In this document: piece after piece, positions 1-12,490 of the stretch
How positions within the stretch are numbered: position 1 is the first letter of the stretch
How the letters are laid out: each line of letters opens with the position of its first letter
NCBI GenBank assembly: GCA_963555705.1
Contig: OY743176.1
Location: 39,850,497 to 39,914,496, forward strand
From: Ligustrum vulgare
Lineage: Eukaryota; Streptophyta; Magnoliopsida; Lamiales; Oleaceae
Direction of reading: 5' to 3'
DNA: 64,000 nt
Notes under the pieces: generated by a model
Told to the model about the DNA's origin: nothing
Databases searched by the model: none
The model's input: only the letters and a program-made list of their open reading frames with translations
Position numbers and translations under genes: made by a program

Positions 1-1899
1 ACCATAACCGTAATCAGTACCACCACCCATAACCTAAAGTCCAATTTCACAACCTGCCAACCGAACCACCACCAATATGCATCACCACTGCCCAGCTGCC
101 GTCAAGTCCACCGAACCCAAAATCGCCAAACACCAAAAAAATCAAACCCAAACACCAAAAAGAGAGCCAAAGACCAGACACCTACCTCAACCGGAGTTTC
201 GCCGGAAACCGCAATCCCTCCTTCTCGGTTTTCACACCCAAAATTCGAACTTCTATGTCTAGGTTTCACACACCCTCACCTTCCCTATCAACACCATTGG
301 GCAGCGGCGCTACCGCCGGCCTCGTCGCCGGTGACCGCCGGTTTGGTGTCGCTCGACCGACATCACTCTCTTTCCTTTCCTCTGACTTCACGAAAAATAG
401 AGAGAGAAAAAGGATTGATTTGGAGTTTTAAATCTGAATTTTTTAAAATTGTTCCCTAAGCCCTCAGTTTTTCAAAAGTAATTTAATTTGGTCCAAAGTT
501 ATTGAAATGTTTATTTCAGCCACTGTTTTTCCTAGATTTATGTTTTCAGCCCAAAGTATCAAATCCAAAAAGTCAGCCCTTTTATTTCTAGAAATTCTAT
601 TTCAGCCCCAGACTTTTCAAATTTAAATTTGTTAAATTCCAAATTGGTCCCTAAACATTTAAATTCATTTTAAAACTTTTAATTCCCAAATTACTAATTT
701 AAGAATTATTTTCTTTTAGCTAGACGAAATAGCGAGAAATATCTAAAGCACTTTAGCTTCACATCCAGTTCAATTTTAAGAAGAATTCAAGACTTTGAGG
801 TGAGATTTACATTAAAACAATTGTGGTTATTTTGTTCATGTTAGTTCTCGATCTGTGATTTTAATTGTGATATAATGCTTCCATGTTTCAAAAGGTTTTC
901 AGGGACCGTAAATAGGTCCGTTATCCAAAGAGTGTCATTGGGTTGCTCACAGTGTACAATTTTAATTAGCGCTAATAACATGTTGTCAGGGATCGTACAT
1001 AGGTCCGAGATCGAAAGTTGTTCCTTGGGGTTGCCCCACAGTACACAAAGCGACAGAAACTTATTTTTTTAGGCATGATATTCATAATTGGATTTGCATA
1101 TTTGGATTTAACTTAGACTGATTCTTGTATCTCTACTGAGTATAATTCATTATGCTTACCCCATTTTTTCCACTCTTCCAGGTTAAGGAGCTCGATGATG
1201 CATGACAATGAGCGGAGCGATCTTGGAATTAAATGACAATCCATTTTAATTTATAATTTTCTTTTAAACCAATATTTTTAGCAATCATTTTCTATTTTGT
1301 CAAATTAATTTTGAATTGTATTATTGTAATACCGTGTTTCATTGTTACGTGTATCTTTAAATCCACGTGACATTTATATTAATGTTATTATAAATTTGAT
1401 AAATTTTATGTCAATGATTTGAATTATTTTTGCAGTGGAAGGACTTAGACGCCGTCTTGATCAATGTGCCAAATAGAAAGTTCATAAATTGTCCATGTGC
1501 AATTTATGTGTGATTATTAACGTTATTTATTAATCTTGTTATTTTCTATTTAATTAAGTTGAAAGTGGCCTAAATTGTGTTAAATGGGAATTGGGGAAAG
1601 TTTAGTGGCACTTTGAATTTTATTTGAGGGATGTGGACTTAAATTACCTATTTATGAGAGTCGAAGGACTGATTTGCAATTAACAAAGTTTACATTTAAA
1701 ATCCTAAACCTAAACCTCATTCCTCTTTCCCTCACGTCCGCTCTCTCTCTCGCGATCTCTCACTCTCTGTCTCGGCTCTCTCGAGAACCTCTCTGCCTCT
1801 CTCGCCGCTCTTTCACCTCACACACTCAACCAGTGCTGCTCATCCCTTCCGCCGGCGATGTCGTCTGCGCCACCACCACCCGGTAACCCTCCCCCTTCC

Positions 1900-2150
1900 C
1901 TCGTTCCTTTCCCCGACAGTGCACACACCCGGTACAAAACACACAGCACACGCACTACACACACACTCGCACACACATATATGCGTATTGATGTATACAT
2001 ATGTTGAGTGTATGTATATAGGCTAAGATTTTCATATTTTCAGATTTCAAAATAGGTAGATTTCGAATTTTAAATGTTAATTTGGGGTTTGAATAATGTT
2101 TATATATGTATGTATAGATGTATATATGTGTGTGTGTCCATATGTACACA
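1900..2150. repeat. CA/TG-rich simple sequence
   Basis: Interrupted CA runs (1920-1985) and short TATATG/TGTG runs (2095-2140) lie inside solo LTR B. The short ORFs called here are simple-repeat artefacts. Confidence 0.7.
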
Positions 2151-3809
2151 AGTTCACCACTATTTTCAGATTGAAATTTTATGAATTTAATCTGCCTTGT
2201 TGAGATGTTAGTTTAAATTGGAATTTTAGCTGAAATTTCAACAGTGAGGTCGTTCACAGTAAGTTTTCAAATGACGAAAAATGTTTAATTTCATTTTTGA
2301 GCTAGAAAGGGGTAAATTTCGAAATTGGGAAATATGATATAAAGGATTACATTGATTCTCAGACCTGGTAGTGATTCTCCAGAGTTATGAAATTTTGGAA
2401 TTTAATTGGTTTAATTGACAATTGTTTTGAGAGTTTTGTTTTCAGATTTAAAAATGTTGGAAAAATACTTGGTTTAAAATTGAGTTACTTTAATTGAGTT
2501 TACGTTATTCTGGGTAAATTTGAGGACTTCGAATTTATGAAATTAGTTAAGTGCTTAAATTTTTAACTTTTGGATTGAAGTTTGTATTTTGTAGATTTAA
2601 GAATTTATTTGGAACTTTAAGTTGGAATTTCAGATTTGGAAACTATTGAAATGGTTTGTTCTGATTAATTTTAGTTAAATCAAGACCTTGATTATAATCT
2701 TACATTCTTATGCATGTTAGGGATTTAGAATGTAATGTTTTGGGAATTGGAAGCATGAAACTCTTTCTTGTTTTATGTGCTTTAATCTAAACGTAAGGTC
2801 ACACTGTGAATTAAAAGTTATACTTATTAATGAATGTGAACAATTAGGATATTTGGTACATTGACGTCATGGGCATTCGGGACTTTTTCACTTGCAAATT
2901 CAGATAACGGTAAATGCTAAGTGTAGCGACCAAGATTTTTATGAAATAAATAATTATTTTAATATTTAAAAAATTGTGTCGCTACTATTTCACTCATTGT
3001 TTTGAAATTAACGCCACGACGGATTCGTCTAGCCAAGTCAAGAAATATCGAATTTGTTCGATTTTAAATTAAAATCCGAATTTCTAAAATTATATTATTT
3101 TAATTATTTATTCAAAGTATTATTTTCAAAATGTATTTTTCAGTCAAAAATATATCTGTTTTAAAAACGTTTCTTGATCAAAGATAGTTAAATTTTTAGT
3201 TGATTTCATCCCCACGTTTTCTCCTCCTTTCTTTTCTCTTTACACCAAATCCATATCATATTAAACCAAATTATAATTATTCCATTCAATGATTTTATTC
3301 CCCACTAACTCCACCACCCGTATGCATTCATTATGTTGCAAGAACATAATGATTATATTCTCCAAAATCATCACAATATATATCACCATTCACCAGCAAC
3401 CTCTTTCATCATCTTCATCATCATTCCCATCACAGTCAAGAGACTACCACACTGCCTTACCCCAATAACGTCATCACCACCAACGAATCACTGCCATAAC
3501 CACCACCCCTGCCCAGATTGTAGCGACCAAGAATTTTTACGCGATTAATAATTATTTTAATAGAAAATCGTGTCGCTACTATTTCACCCATTTTTATTAA
3601 GTAACGCCGCGACGTATTCGTATAGCCAAATCAAGAAATAATCAAGATCGTTCGATTTTAAATTAAATTCCGAATTTCTAAAAATATCTCCATTCTCTTG
3701 ATTTAAAGTATATTAAGTCCAAGTACTTAATTCAATGTTATCCCAATATTTATTTATACAAAAATTATTTTTATTATTGAAATTAAGAAAATATATGCAA
3801 GCATGGGAG

Positions 3810-4375
3810 GTTCCATTATATGTAATCATGAAGAGCATAATATTTGTATAAATATGGAAAAGTATATGAATGATTTATATACTCCATTATATATAATCAT
3901 GAAGAGCATAATATTTGTATAAATATGGAAAAGTATATGAATGATTTATATACTCCATTATATATAATCATGAAGAGCATAATATTTGTATAAATATGGA
4001 AAAGTATATGAATGATTGATAAGACTCCATTATATGTAATCATGAAGAGCATAATATTTGTATAAATATGGAAAAGTATATGAATGATTTATATACTCCA
4101 TTATATATAATCATGAAGAGCATAATATTTGTATAAATATGGAAAAGTATATGAATGATTTATATACTCCATTATATATAATCATGAAGAGCATAATATT
4201 TGTATAAATATGGAAAAGTATATGAATGATTGATAAGACTCCATTATATATAATCATGAAGAGCATAATATTTGTATAAATATGGAAAAGTATATGAATG
4301 ATTGATAAGACTCCATTATATATAATCATGAAGAGCATATTATTTGTATAAATATGGAAAAGTATATGAATGGTG
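3810..4375. repeat. 71/72-bp minisatellite
   Basis: About eight head-to-tail units, with the ACTCCATTAT landmark at 3881, 3952, 4024, 4095, 4166, 4238 and 4310. Spacing alternates between 71 and 72 because units end in either TTTATAT or TTGATAAG. The minus-strand 75-residue ORF here is a translation of the array, not a gene. Confidence 0.9.
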
Positions 4376-4609
4376 CTTTACTTTAAGAAAAGGATGTGTT
4401 AAAATTAATAGAATTGAATGATTATGTTTACAATATGCCAACTTTATACATCTATTTAAACCCATCTCTTTTACACACAACTCTACACATATACACTTAT
4501 TTTCAATCTCTTGACAAAATCCACAAGTAAGAGAAATTCAAGGTGGTCAAGAAAGTTTTGGTCCATTTACTACTACACTTCATTTTAAATCTTTTAAAAG
4601 GTAAGTATA

Positions 4610-5392
4610 TCTTATATTTTTATGAAAAGTAAGTATGTTTTTATGAAAGGTAAATACACCTTATGTTTTTATGACAAGTAAGTATATCTTATGTTTTTAT
4701 GAAAAGTAAGTATGTTTTTATGAAAGGTAAATACACCTTATGTTTTTATGAAAAGTAAGTATGTTTTTATGACAAGTAAGTATATCTTATGTTTTTATGA
4801 AAAGTAAGTATGTTTTTATGAAAGGTAAATACACCTTATGTTTTTATGAAAAGTAAGTATGTTTTTATGACAAGTAAGTATATCTTATGTTTTTATGAAA
4901 AGTAAGTATGTTTTTATGAAAGGTAAATACACCTTATGTTTTTATGAAAAGTAAGTATGTTTTTATGACAAGTAAGTATATCTTATGTTTTTATGAAAAG
5001 TAAGTATGTTTTTATGAAAGGTAAATACACCTTATGTTTTTATGAAAAGTAAGTATGTTTTTATGACAAGTAAGTATATCTTATGTTTTTATGAAAAGTA
5101 AGTATGTTTTTATGAAAGGTAAATACACCTTATGTTTTTATGAAAAGTAAGTATGTTTTTATGACAAGTAAGTATATCTTATGTTTTTATGAAAAGTAAG
5201 TATGTTTTTATGAAAGGTAAATACACCTTATATTTTTATGAAAAGTAAGTATGTTTTTATGACAAGTAAGTATATCTTATGTTTTTATGAAAAGTAAGTA
5301 TGTTTTTATGAAAGGTAAATACACCTTATGTTTTTATGAAAAGTAAGTATGTTTTTATGACAAGTAAGTATATCTTATGTTTTTATGAAAAT
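4610..5392. repeat. 98-bp higher-order minisatellite
   Basis: The landmark GGTAAATACACC recurs at 4726, 4824, 4922, 5020, 5118, 5216 and 5314, exactly 98 bp apart, with a shorter first unit at 4649. Each unit is built from variants of a 20-24 base motif (TTTTTATGAAAAGTAAGTAT). Confidence 0.9.
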
Positions 5393-7084
5393 GTTTGGAT
5401 CATTGCTATGAAATCAATCTCACAAGATTGTTATGGGTTCCATATGATATGTTTATGATTATGCTAAGGGGACCGGAGTTTAGTAGCGCTACACATAAGA
5501 ATTCTTGCCATTTAAGTTCGGTAAAATTCTTGTGTCTCCCTATGTTTATGAGTATTTCGATCCTATCCTATGTTATGATGAAAATGATCCATATGCTTTC
5601 AAAAGAAAATTTATGCTTGGTATACTTACTGGGATTTTATAAATCTCACTCAACGATATTTACCATTTTCAGATAATTGAAGGTTCGAGGCGGTCAACAT
5701 GGAAGTGGCAAAAGTGGTTAAGATTGATGAGATAATTATGTTGAACTTTATGTAAGAAAATTATGTTCTATTTTTATTCACAAATAAAATTATGGGATTC
5801 TAATTATTCTTTTGAATAATTTTACATTACTATTTAAGTCTCGATAATATGATATGAGTCACTTTTAGTGGCACTCGAATGGTCGAGAATTCGGGTCGTC
5901 ACACAGATTGAACTATCAATTCACCACCATCGACTAACCTGCAGCAAAACCAACCACTACCGAATCAATACAGAACCAAGCAATAACCACCATCATTACC
6001 ACAGCAAAACCAAATTAGCATCAAGTTGCCCAACTGTGATTTCCATGAACCTGCTCCCAACCTTCCAATCCATTACCACTTATGAACCGAGTTCATCACC
6101 ATTGGAACATCACTCAAAACCATCAAGCACCATCGCTGCCTTCACCACCGGACACCACCTACATATCCGGCTAACCTCCATTGCCCAACCTAAATCAAAA
6201 CCCAAAATCAACCCAAAACCATGAATAAAGATATAACCCATTTACTTACCTCCATACTTGACCTATTTTGGCCGGATTTTGTCACCGGAAAATCAACCTT
6301 TGAACCTCAGTAGATCTTCAAATTCGCACCCCAAAATCCTATCTAAACCTAAAAATCCAACCTCACTCACACTCTTGAATGCATCACCTTCACTCGACGG
6401 CTGTGTCTCCACGAGTCGCCGCCGGTAATGCCTAACAGATTTTTCAATCGCCGTTCGTCCCTCTCTCTCTCTCTCTTGCGTCTCTGAATTCATTTGAAGG
6501 AGAGAGAAAATGTTTGATTTTATATTATTTGATTATTTTCGGAATTTGCAACTTGGTCCCTAAGTTTGAAAATGTTTTATTTCAGTCCTTTCAACTTTTA
6601 AAGTTATCCATTTCAGCCCCAAAGTTTTAAATGAGTTTTAATCAGCCCTTTCATTTTCAAAATCTATTATTTCAGTCACTGTTGATTTACTTTTAAGCCC
6701 AAGTTTTCAAAGTATCTATTTTAGTCCCTCAACTATCAAAAGTATTCATTTTAATCCCTCATCTTTCAAAACATCAATTTTAGTCCTCAAATTATAATTT
6801 ATCATTTTGAGCTATATATTCGATAGACTAAAGTGACTTATTGGCTAAGACGAAGCGTACGGAGAATTTAAAGAAATTGAAGTCATTCCCGCTCAACTTT
6901 GCACTCGTCGGATTTGAGGTAGACTCGCACTTATTAATTGATTTAAATTATGATTTCATATGAATGTCATGTGACTTGTGAAAGTCAATTTTCAAGAAAA
7001 TTAAGTATGTTTTATGAAAGGTAAATATACCTTATGTTTTTATGAAAAGTAAGTATACCCTATGTTTTTACGATAATATTTTAT

Positions 7085-7690
7085 ATGTTTTGGATCATTG
7101 CTATGCACATAAGAATTCTTACCACCTAAGTTCGGTAAAATTCTTGTGTCTCCATAAGTTTATGAGGATTTACCACCTAAGTTCGGTAAAATTCCTGTCT
7201 TTCCATATGTTTATGAGGATTTACCACCTAAGTTCGGTAAAATTCCTGTCGCGTATGTTTATGAGGATTTCGATCCTATCTTATGTTATGATGGAAATGA
7301 TCCCTATGAATTTCATGAATTATGTTTTGGTATACTTACTGTTATTATGATTTTACTACATAAGAATTCTTGCCACCTAAGTTCGGTAAAATTCTTATAT
7401 TTATGAGGATTTCGATCTTATCCTATGTTATTATAATCTTACTGTTATTTTCATCTTACTGTTATTATGATCTTACTGTTATTATGATTTTACTACATAA
7501 GAATTCTTGCCACCTAAGTTCGGTAAAATTCTTATATTTATGAGGATTTCGATCTTATCCTATGTTATTATAATCTTACTGTTATTATGATCTTACTGTT
7601 ATTATGATCTTACTGTTATTATGATTTTACTGCATAAGAATTCTTGCCACCTAAGTTCGGTAAAGTTCTTGTGTCTTCTTATGTTTATGA
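7085..7690. repeat. Degenerate minisatellite of family-A LTR
   Basis: Repeats of AAGAATTCTTGCCACC followed by AAGTTCGGTAAAATTC and a TATGTTTATGAGGATTT phrase, with unit length varying. The same array is in the other family-A copy at about 30810-31200, so it belongs to the LTR. The ORF here is repeat-derived. Confidence 0.8.
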
Positions 7691-8740
7691 GGATTTCAAT
7701 CATATCTTATGTTATGCTTTCAAAAGAAATTATGTTTGGCATAATTAAAATATTTTTATAAGTATATGGTTTTCAAAGAGCTGTTTTCAAAGAGCTAATT
7801 TCAAAGAGCCTATGATTTGCAAAATATGTCCCGTGCTGTAATGCACAATATGAGTTTTATCAAGAGCCGTTTTATAAAGAAGCTCTATCAATGCCCGTTT
7901 TATAAAGAGCCGGGATTTATGTGTTTAATCATCTTATAAATTAAATTAATATGCGATGAGTCTACTGAGTATTTCCCCCATGAAATACTCACCCTACTTT
8001 TTAACAGTTTTGCAGATTTCGGAGACGGTGGCGAGCGATGAATGATGGTGGCAATAATCGTTAAACGGTTGAAAGTTTGACGTTAATGATTTCCGTATTT
8101 TTTCCAAACAATCGAATAATTTAGAGAAGTTCATTTATTTGAGAAATTATGACATTGTCAATTTCTTTACAAAATTAATGGTTCGATTTACTATTTCAAA
8201 TGGTTTCATAAATGTTTTCAATTTTATCGGCCATTACAGTTTATTTAATGTTGCCAAAAATGAATTTCAACTATTTCTTCCGCAAAAATATTATTCGAAA
8301 AATTTAGACAGAAAATGACGTAGTGAATCGGGTATACGGAACTCGGGGCGCTACACTAAGGACGTCAAGTAAGTAAACTTCCCCCTACTTTCATCAAAGT
8401 TGAATGTTAATGTGGAATTAATGTGCTTGATCGACATTCGTGTTAACTGATTTTAATGCTTTTAGTTACTACGTGCAAGTATGTGTATTTAAGGAAATGT
8501 TAAAGCATGCACATTATTATGTCATTGCATCATCAAGCATGAATTGGCATCGAAATTGGGAAATCAAATATTTTTAAATGAAAGGAATGTGTCAAGGTGC
8601 AAGTTGTTCAAAAGTTATGTATCCCAGGTTTTAAAGAAAGAATGGGTGTACTTCTAATTCATGAAAGGTACGAGTGGGAAATGGGGCGCGGGAGACCGGC
8701 GTACCAGAATTAAATCGCTGTTGCGGTGGAAAATATTAAA

Positions 8741-9105
8741 CCGCTTTGCGGTGACGATTGCTAAACCGGTTGACGGTGGCAAATATTAAACCGCTTTGCG
8801 GTGACGATTGCTAAACCGGTTGACGGTGGCAAATATTAAACCGCTTTGCGGTGACGATTGCTAAACCGCTTGGCGGTGGCAAATATTAAACCGCTTTGCG
8901 GTGACGATTGCTAAACCGGTTGACGGTGGCAAATATTAAACCGCTTTGCGGTGACGATTGCTAAACAGGTTGACGGTGGCAAATATTAAACCGCTTTGCG
9001 GTGACGATTGCTAAACCGCTTGGCGGTGGCAAATATTAAACCGCTTTGCGGTGACGATTGCTAAACCGGTTGACGGTGGCAAATTTTAAACCGCTATGCG
9101 GTGGA
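8741..9105. repeat. 50-bp tandem repeat with hairpin half-units
   Basis: Units start with CCGCTTTGCGG at 8741, 8791, 8841, 8891, 8941, 8991 and 9041, exactly 50 bp apart, with a degenerate unit at 9091. Each unit holds two half-units, CCGCTTTGCGG and CCGGTTGACGG, each a small self-complementary arm pair. The array lies in LTR B. Confidence 0.9.
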
Positions 9106-10167
9106 AAAGTGATAACCTGGTTTTAAATAAGGGAAATGGCCCACTGCATTGTGATTGGCTAGAAGATACACTAATTACGCTCACGATGGAAATGAAGTAA
9201 AAGTCTTGAAATGATGTGAAAGTCTTGAAATGAAGTAAAAGTCTTGAAATGATGTGAAAGTCTTGAAATGAAAGTCTTGAAATGAAGTTAAAGTTTTGGA
9301 AATGTTTAAGTGAAAGTTGGAAAGTCTGAAATCTTGAAAAGTAAAGCAAATGGGGATAATTACTTTGAATGGTCTAAGGCATTTCATGTAATGAGCATGC
9401 ATCACGTGCATAAAGTTTACTTACTGAGCTTTAGCTCACCCCAATCCCTTTCCAATATATTTCAGGTGATGAAAGCTAGATGAGACAAGGAGAGCAATTG
9501 GTGGCAGACTCAGAATATACTCGCTTCAACCTTTTAAATAAAGTCAAATTAGAATTTATTTCAATGTCTCATTAATTATTCTTTAATTTATCTATAATTG
9601 ATAATTGCTTGGTTGGAGTTAGTTTCTAATAAGTATGAGTATCGTATTTGAGGTTAAATTGCCTCTTGTTGTTTTGTTAAAGTTATTATTTGGAATTATA
9701 TTGTTGAGGAGTTTGGGATCCTTTTTGTAAAGGGGTTTGATGATGTTTGGGATTTGAATGAGTTGAGATGAGTGTTTGAAAATGGTTATGATGTCTCTCT
9801 ACAGGTTGGCTAAGTCCAATTTATAGAGGAGACTCTGTCGAAAATTCTGTAAAATTTTATAATAGAAATGAAAATGTTAAGGTTTTAAATGATTTATTTT
9901 CCGCATATAATGTGAATGGAAGTTAACACGCCTAGGTTTTAGATACTGAAACTTGGGGTGTTACAATTATTTTGAAGGTTTGACGATCCGTTCATTATGT
10001 TTGATATTGAAAATTTAATTATTTCAATCAAATACACCTTCGCAACTTATCTTTGGTTGTTAATGTTTTAGAAAAAAAATTGTATTTGACGTTTATTAAA
10101 ATTGACTATTTAAATGAAATTTGGACTTTAGTAGCGCTCCGAGTTAACAGAATTTGGGGGTGTTACA

Positions 10168-10569
10168 AGTTTTATGATTATTATGCATGATTGTCAAGGA
10201 TTTGTCTTTGAATTACATGTTGGTTATGTCAATATTGTAGGGAAGAATTTGTCAAAATTTTTACAAATTCATATGAGATCAAATTTATTTAAAAGGAGAA
10301 TTTGAAGGAAAAGAAAATTTAAGGTTGCCATTATGGCGGGTCCAACATCTAGTTAGCACCTGTTATCGGTAAACATCACGTTTCAGATCCAGTAGGATGA
10401 CCTGGGACCGGTTGTGACAAGGTAGGTCTTACCGGATCAAACATAGACTGATTGCTTCTTCATCAAGTATAAAACATGGAAACCTTTATATTTCTATATG
10501 AGCGAACATAATATGATGAAAATGACTTTGATCTATTTCAACAAAATGGAAGTTTGATTGGCCTTTAAT
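10168..10569. other. Unassigned 400 bp
   Basis: Nothing recognisable. A moderately GC-rich patch (10330-10440, with CTGGGACCGGTTGTGAC) resembles non-coding retroelement sequence but has no supporting landmark. Confidence 0.4.
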
Positions 10570-10704
10570 TCTATCTCCTGCTACTGCATATAATATCAAA
10601 TACTAAAGAATAAGAACAACACCAAACCCAAAAGCCACAAAAAATTTGAAAAAAATGTAGTATAAAGTTTTATGAAGAAGCACCAGATTCTTAAATGAAC
10701 TTAC

Positions 10705-11480
10705 AGGAATGTCAATAAACTCATTTTCAGTCGATATTTCAGCAGACTCCTTTTCAATAGGAAGTTCAACATGTGTATGCCAACAACTTAATATCTGCAG
10801 AGGAAGGAAAGAGAAAATTGAGGGGAATACACAGGTTGAGTAGAGTTAACTGATGAAGAAGAAGATGGCAGCATTTGCTTAGTGTTCAAAGACTTCCCAG
10901 CCACTACTCTAAAACATCTCCCTCAACCCCTCCTTTAATTTCCAATGACGCTCCACCACCACCTCCACCATGCTCGTTGTACTCAACTTGCTCATCAGTT
11001 TCCTCTTTTGCATACTCCTCATCCTCCTCATAATATTCATGTTCTTCTTTCTCCTCTAATTCATCGTCGTACTTCACCGCACCACCTTGGCTATCTGATT
11101 CGAAATCTAACTCCACACTACATCTTGATTTCACACCAGGCTCTTCTCCTTTCCCTATCTCTGCCTCAACTTCATCGGCACTCGCACTCTTCTCCGAAGT
11201 TTCAATGAAAACTTTGCCGCCTTCGGATTACTCTCAAACTCCTTCTCCACCATCGCTTCCCCATACAGAGTTCCGAAGAAAAAAGAAAACCTCCCATGGA
11301 AGTACAGGAGACGCCATTGCACCCATGAAGGCCCAGAGAAGAATCCTCTCGAGGAACAAGAGAGCCTCTCTCTCTCCCCCTCCCTCTCGATGATTTGGAT
11401 TTGGGGTTCTGGGGAGTGCAGAATTAAGTACGTTAAGAACCAATTTTAGGAAATCTCCTTCTTCGGTACTTTTCAAGAAT
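10705..11480 (-). pseudogene. Gene fragment with acidic reading frame (unidentified)
   Basis: On the minus strand an acidic frame runs from about 11200 to 10904. It is rich in Glu/Asp/Tyr, with a Gly stretch (HGGGGGGAS) near its end, and stops at 10904-10906. Further downstream a clean exon (10705-10794, 90 nt, open in phase 0) is flanked by CTGCAG acceptor and GTAAGT donor signals. Upstream, the 11230-11400 region has several short Met starts but the frame leading into the acidic part is not continuous. I do not recognise the protein. The splice signals suggest a real gene origin, either a captured fragment or a truncated pseudogene; a low-expressed gene cannot be excluded. Confidence 0.4.
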
Positions 11481-11814
11481 TCCTTTCTCGTTAAAGTTCA
11501 ACGATCCAAAGATGCCTTCTCGAGTTAAAAGCTCGTTTATTCTATTAATTTTTCCACTATATTCGAATGAAATTCAAAGCCTACTCTTGCATCTTCAGAG
11601 CGTGTTTAATTTTCTGGGGTAGTTTGTTTGTGAAAATTTGAATTGGCAGTTGCAAATTTGCAATCCTGCGTGCTGTTATATGAACTGCTGAAAAAAACTG
11701 TGAAAATACTATGCCAATTGAGATTATGAAATAAAGTTTTTCCTATTTCTTGGTTAAAAGTATTTCATGAAATTGAGATTAAATAATAATACTCACTTAA
11801 AAATCTTTTAACGT

Positions 11815-12490
11815 ATCTACCTTTAGTCCATTTATATAAACGAAGTTGTTCTAAATCTCTTATAGTTTTTTTTTTGTACACTCATATGTCCTGAATTTGG
11901 ATATGCTCCAGTAATTAAAATCTGAATTTTATTAACAAAATTATATGGATTACTATCTAAACTAACAAGTTGATCAAATTCTTCTTTCTTTTCGGATTTA
12001 TATGCTTCCCACATCGTCTTAGTACTCTCTCCTAAGAATGTTTCTAAATATCTGTACATATCTAAAGGTTCCATTTCTTGGAAATTTCTATTATAATGTC
12101 CTATAATAAAGTTTTTCCAAACATCTATTACATTAGTCCATGTTTGTGGATCAAGTGCTGTTATATTTAAAATCTGGGCTTTAGAGGCTGCTTGGAATTC
12201 TATTTTATTTTCTAAGGGTTTTTCACTTCCTCTTGCTACAAATTTTTTGTTTCTAGGGAATCATTATATGTAGTATAAGCTCCTCTTGATGGAAAACCTC
12301 CTCCATAAATAAGTGTTTCATGTTTCATAGTTCTATCAAAATGGGTCTCATCAAAAGCACTCTACGTATTTGCATCTTCCATTAAATTTTTCTCATAACT
12401 AAAATTTGTAATATTTGATTTATTATCATCAAATTCTTCTTTAATAATTCCTATCCTTATATTTTGTTCCAAATTTATATTTATATATAA
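11815..12490 (-). pseudogene. Endogenous pararetrovirus fragment, coat-protein region
   Basis: The minus strand encodes a segment resembling the capsid region of Caulimoviridae polyproteins. Recognisable phrases are WEAYKSEKKEEFDQLV and NPYNFVNKIQILITG (frame 12074 to 11832). Similar coding continues upstream to about 12490, but it is broken by stops and frameshifts, one at a 10-base T run (11866-11875 on the plus strand). No reverse transcriptase follows; the sequence ends near 11815. Genus (florendovirus- or petuvirus-like) cannot be decided. It is a dead fossil. The family call rests on my recall of family motifs. Confidence 0.55.

Larger units (their letters stand above)
3519..5903. mobile_element. 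Innermost solo LTR, TSD CAGAT, nested in A-outer
   Basis: It starts TGTAGCGACCAAGAATT and ends TTCGGGTCGTCACA. CAGAT occurs at 3514-3518 and 5904-5908. Its first ~150 bases resemble the start of family A, but its interior is largely two minisatellites, so it is a divergent relative (2385 bp). It has no internal domain and no ORF worth calling. Confidence 0.85.
2922..8355. mobile_element. Solo LTR A-outer, TSD CTAAG, nested in LTR B
   Basis: It starts TGTAGCGACCAAG and ends ACTCGGGGCGCTACA. CTAAG flanks it at 2917-2921 and 8356-8360. It is itself split by a second solo LTR (3519-5903), so its own length is about 3.04 kb. The same family occurs again at 27849-31863; the two 3' halves (about 6790-8355 and 30360-31863) are nearly identical by eye. 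It has a CCA-rich segment, a run of 'tttcagtcc' phrases and a minisatellite at 7090-7690. No coding capacity for gag or pol is present. Confidence 0.85.
1325..9965. mobile_element. Solo LTR B (gypsy type), TSD ATTAT, carrying nested LTRs
   Basis: It begins TGTAATACCGTGTTTC and ends CTTGGGGTGTTACA, so the ends are TG...CA with the short inverted terminus (TGTAAYACC) common in plant gypsy LTRs. The 5 bp before it (1320-1324) and after it (9966-9970) are both ATTAT. Without the inserted A-outer LTR and its TSD copy, B is about 3.2 kb. No primer-binding site, polypurine tract or pol sequence lies between its ends, so it fits a solo LTR left by recombination. It contains a 50-bp tandem array and a shorter 'gtcttgaaatga' array (9190-9300). 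Confidence 0.75.
1..10167. mobile_element. LTR fragment C, outermost host of the nested LTR cluster
   Basis: The only defined boundary is the right end, a typical plant gypsy LTR end (GGGGGTGTTACA, closing at 10167). The host sequence is 1-1324 plus 9971-10167; everything between is inserted solo LTR B and its second TSD copy. The left part has a CCA-rich stretch, then a block of repeated 'tttcagccc' phrases, like the other long LTRs here. The left end lies outside the window, so whether C is a solo LTR or part of a full element is unknown. No retroviral ORF is seen. The small ORFs inside are not supported as genes. Confidence 0.6.

Noticed and set aside
4111..4338. 75-residue minus-strand repeat protein
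   Set aside because: Direct translation of the 71/72-bp minisatellite. Near-identical nucleotide units explain the repeats.
8741..9105. Possible CRISPR-like or riboswitch array
   Set aside because: The DNA is a plant nuclear LTR. Units are contiguous tandem repeats without unique spacers.
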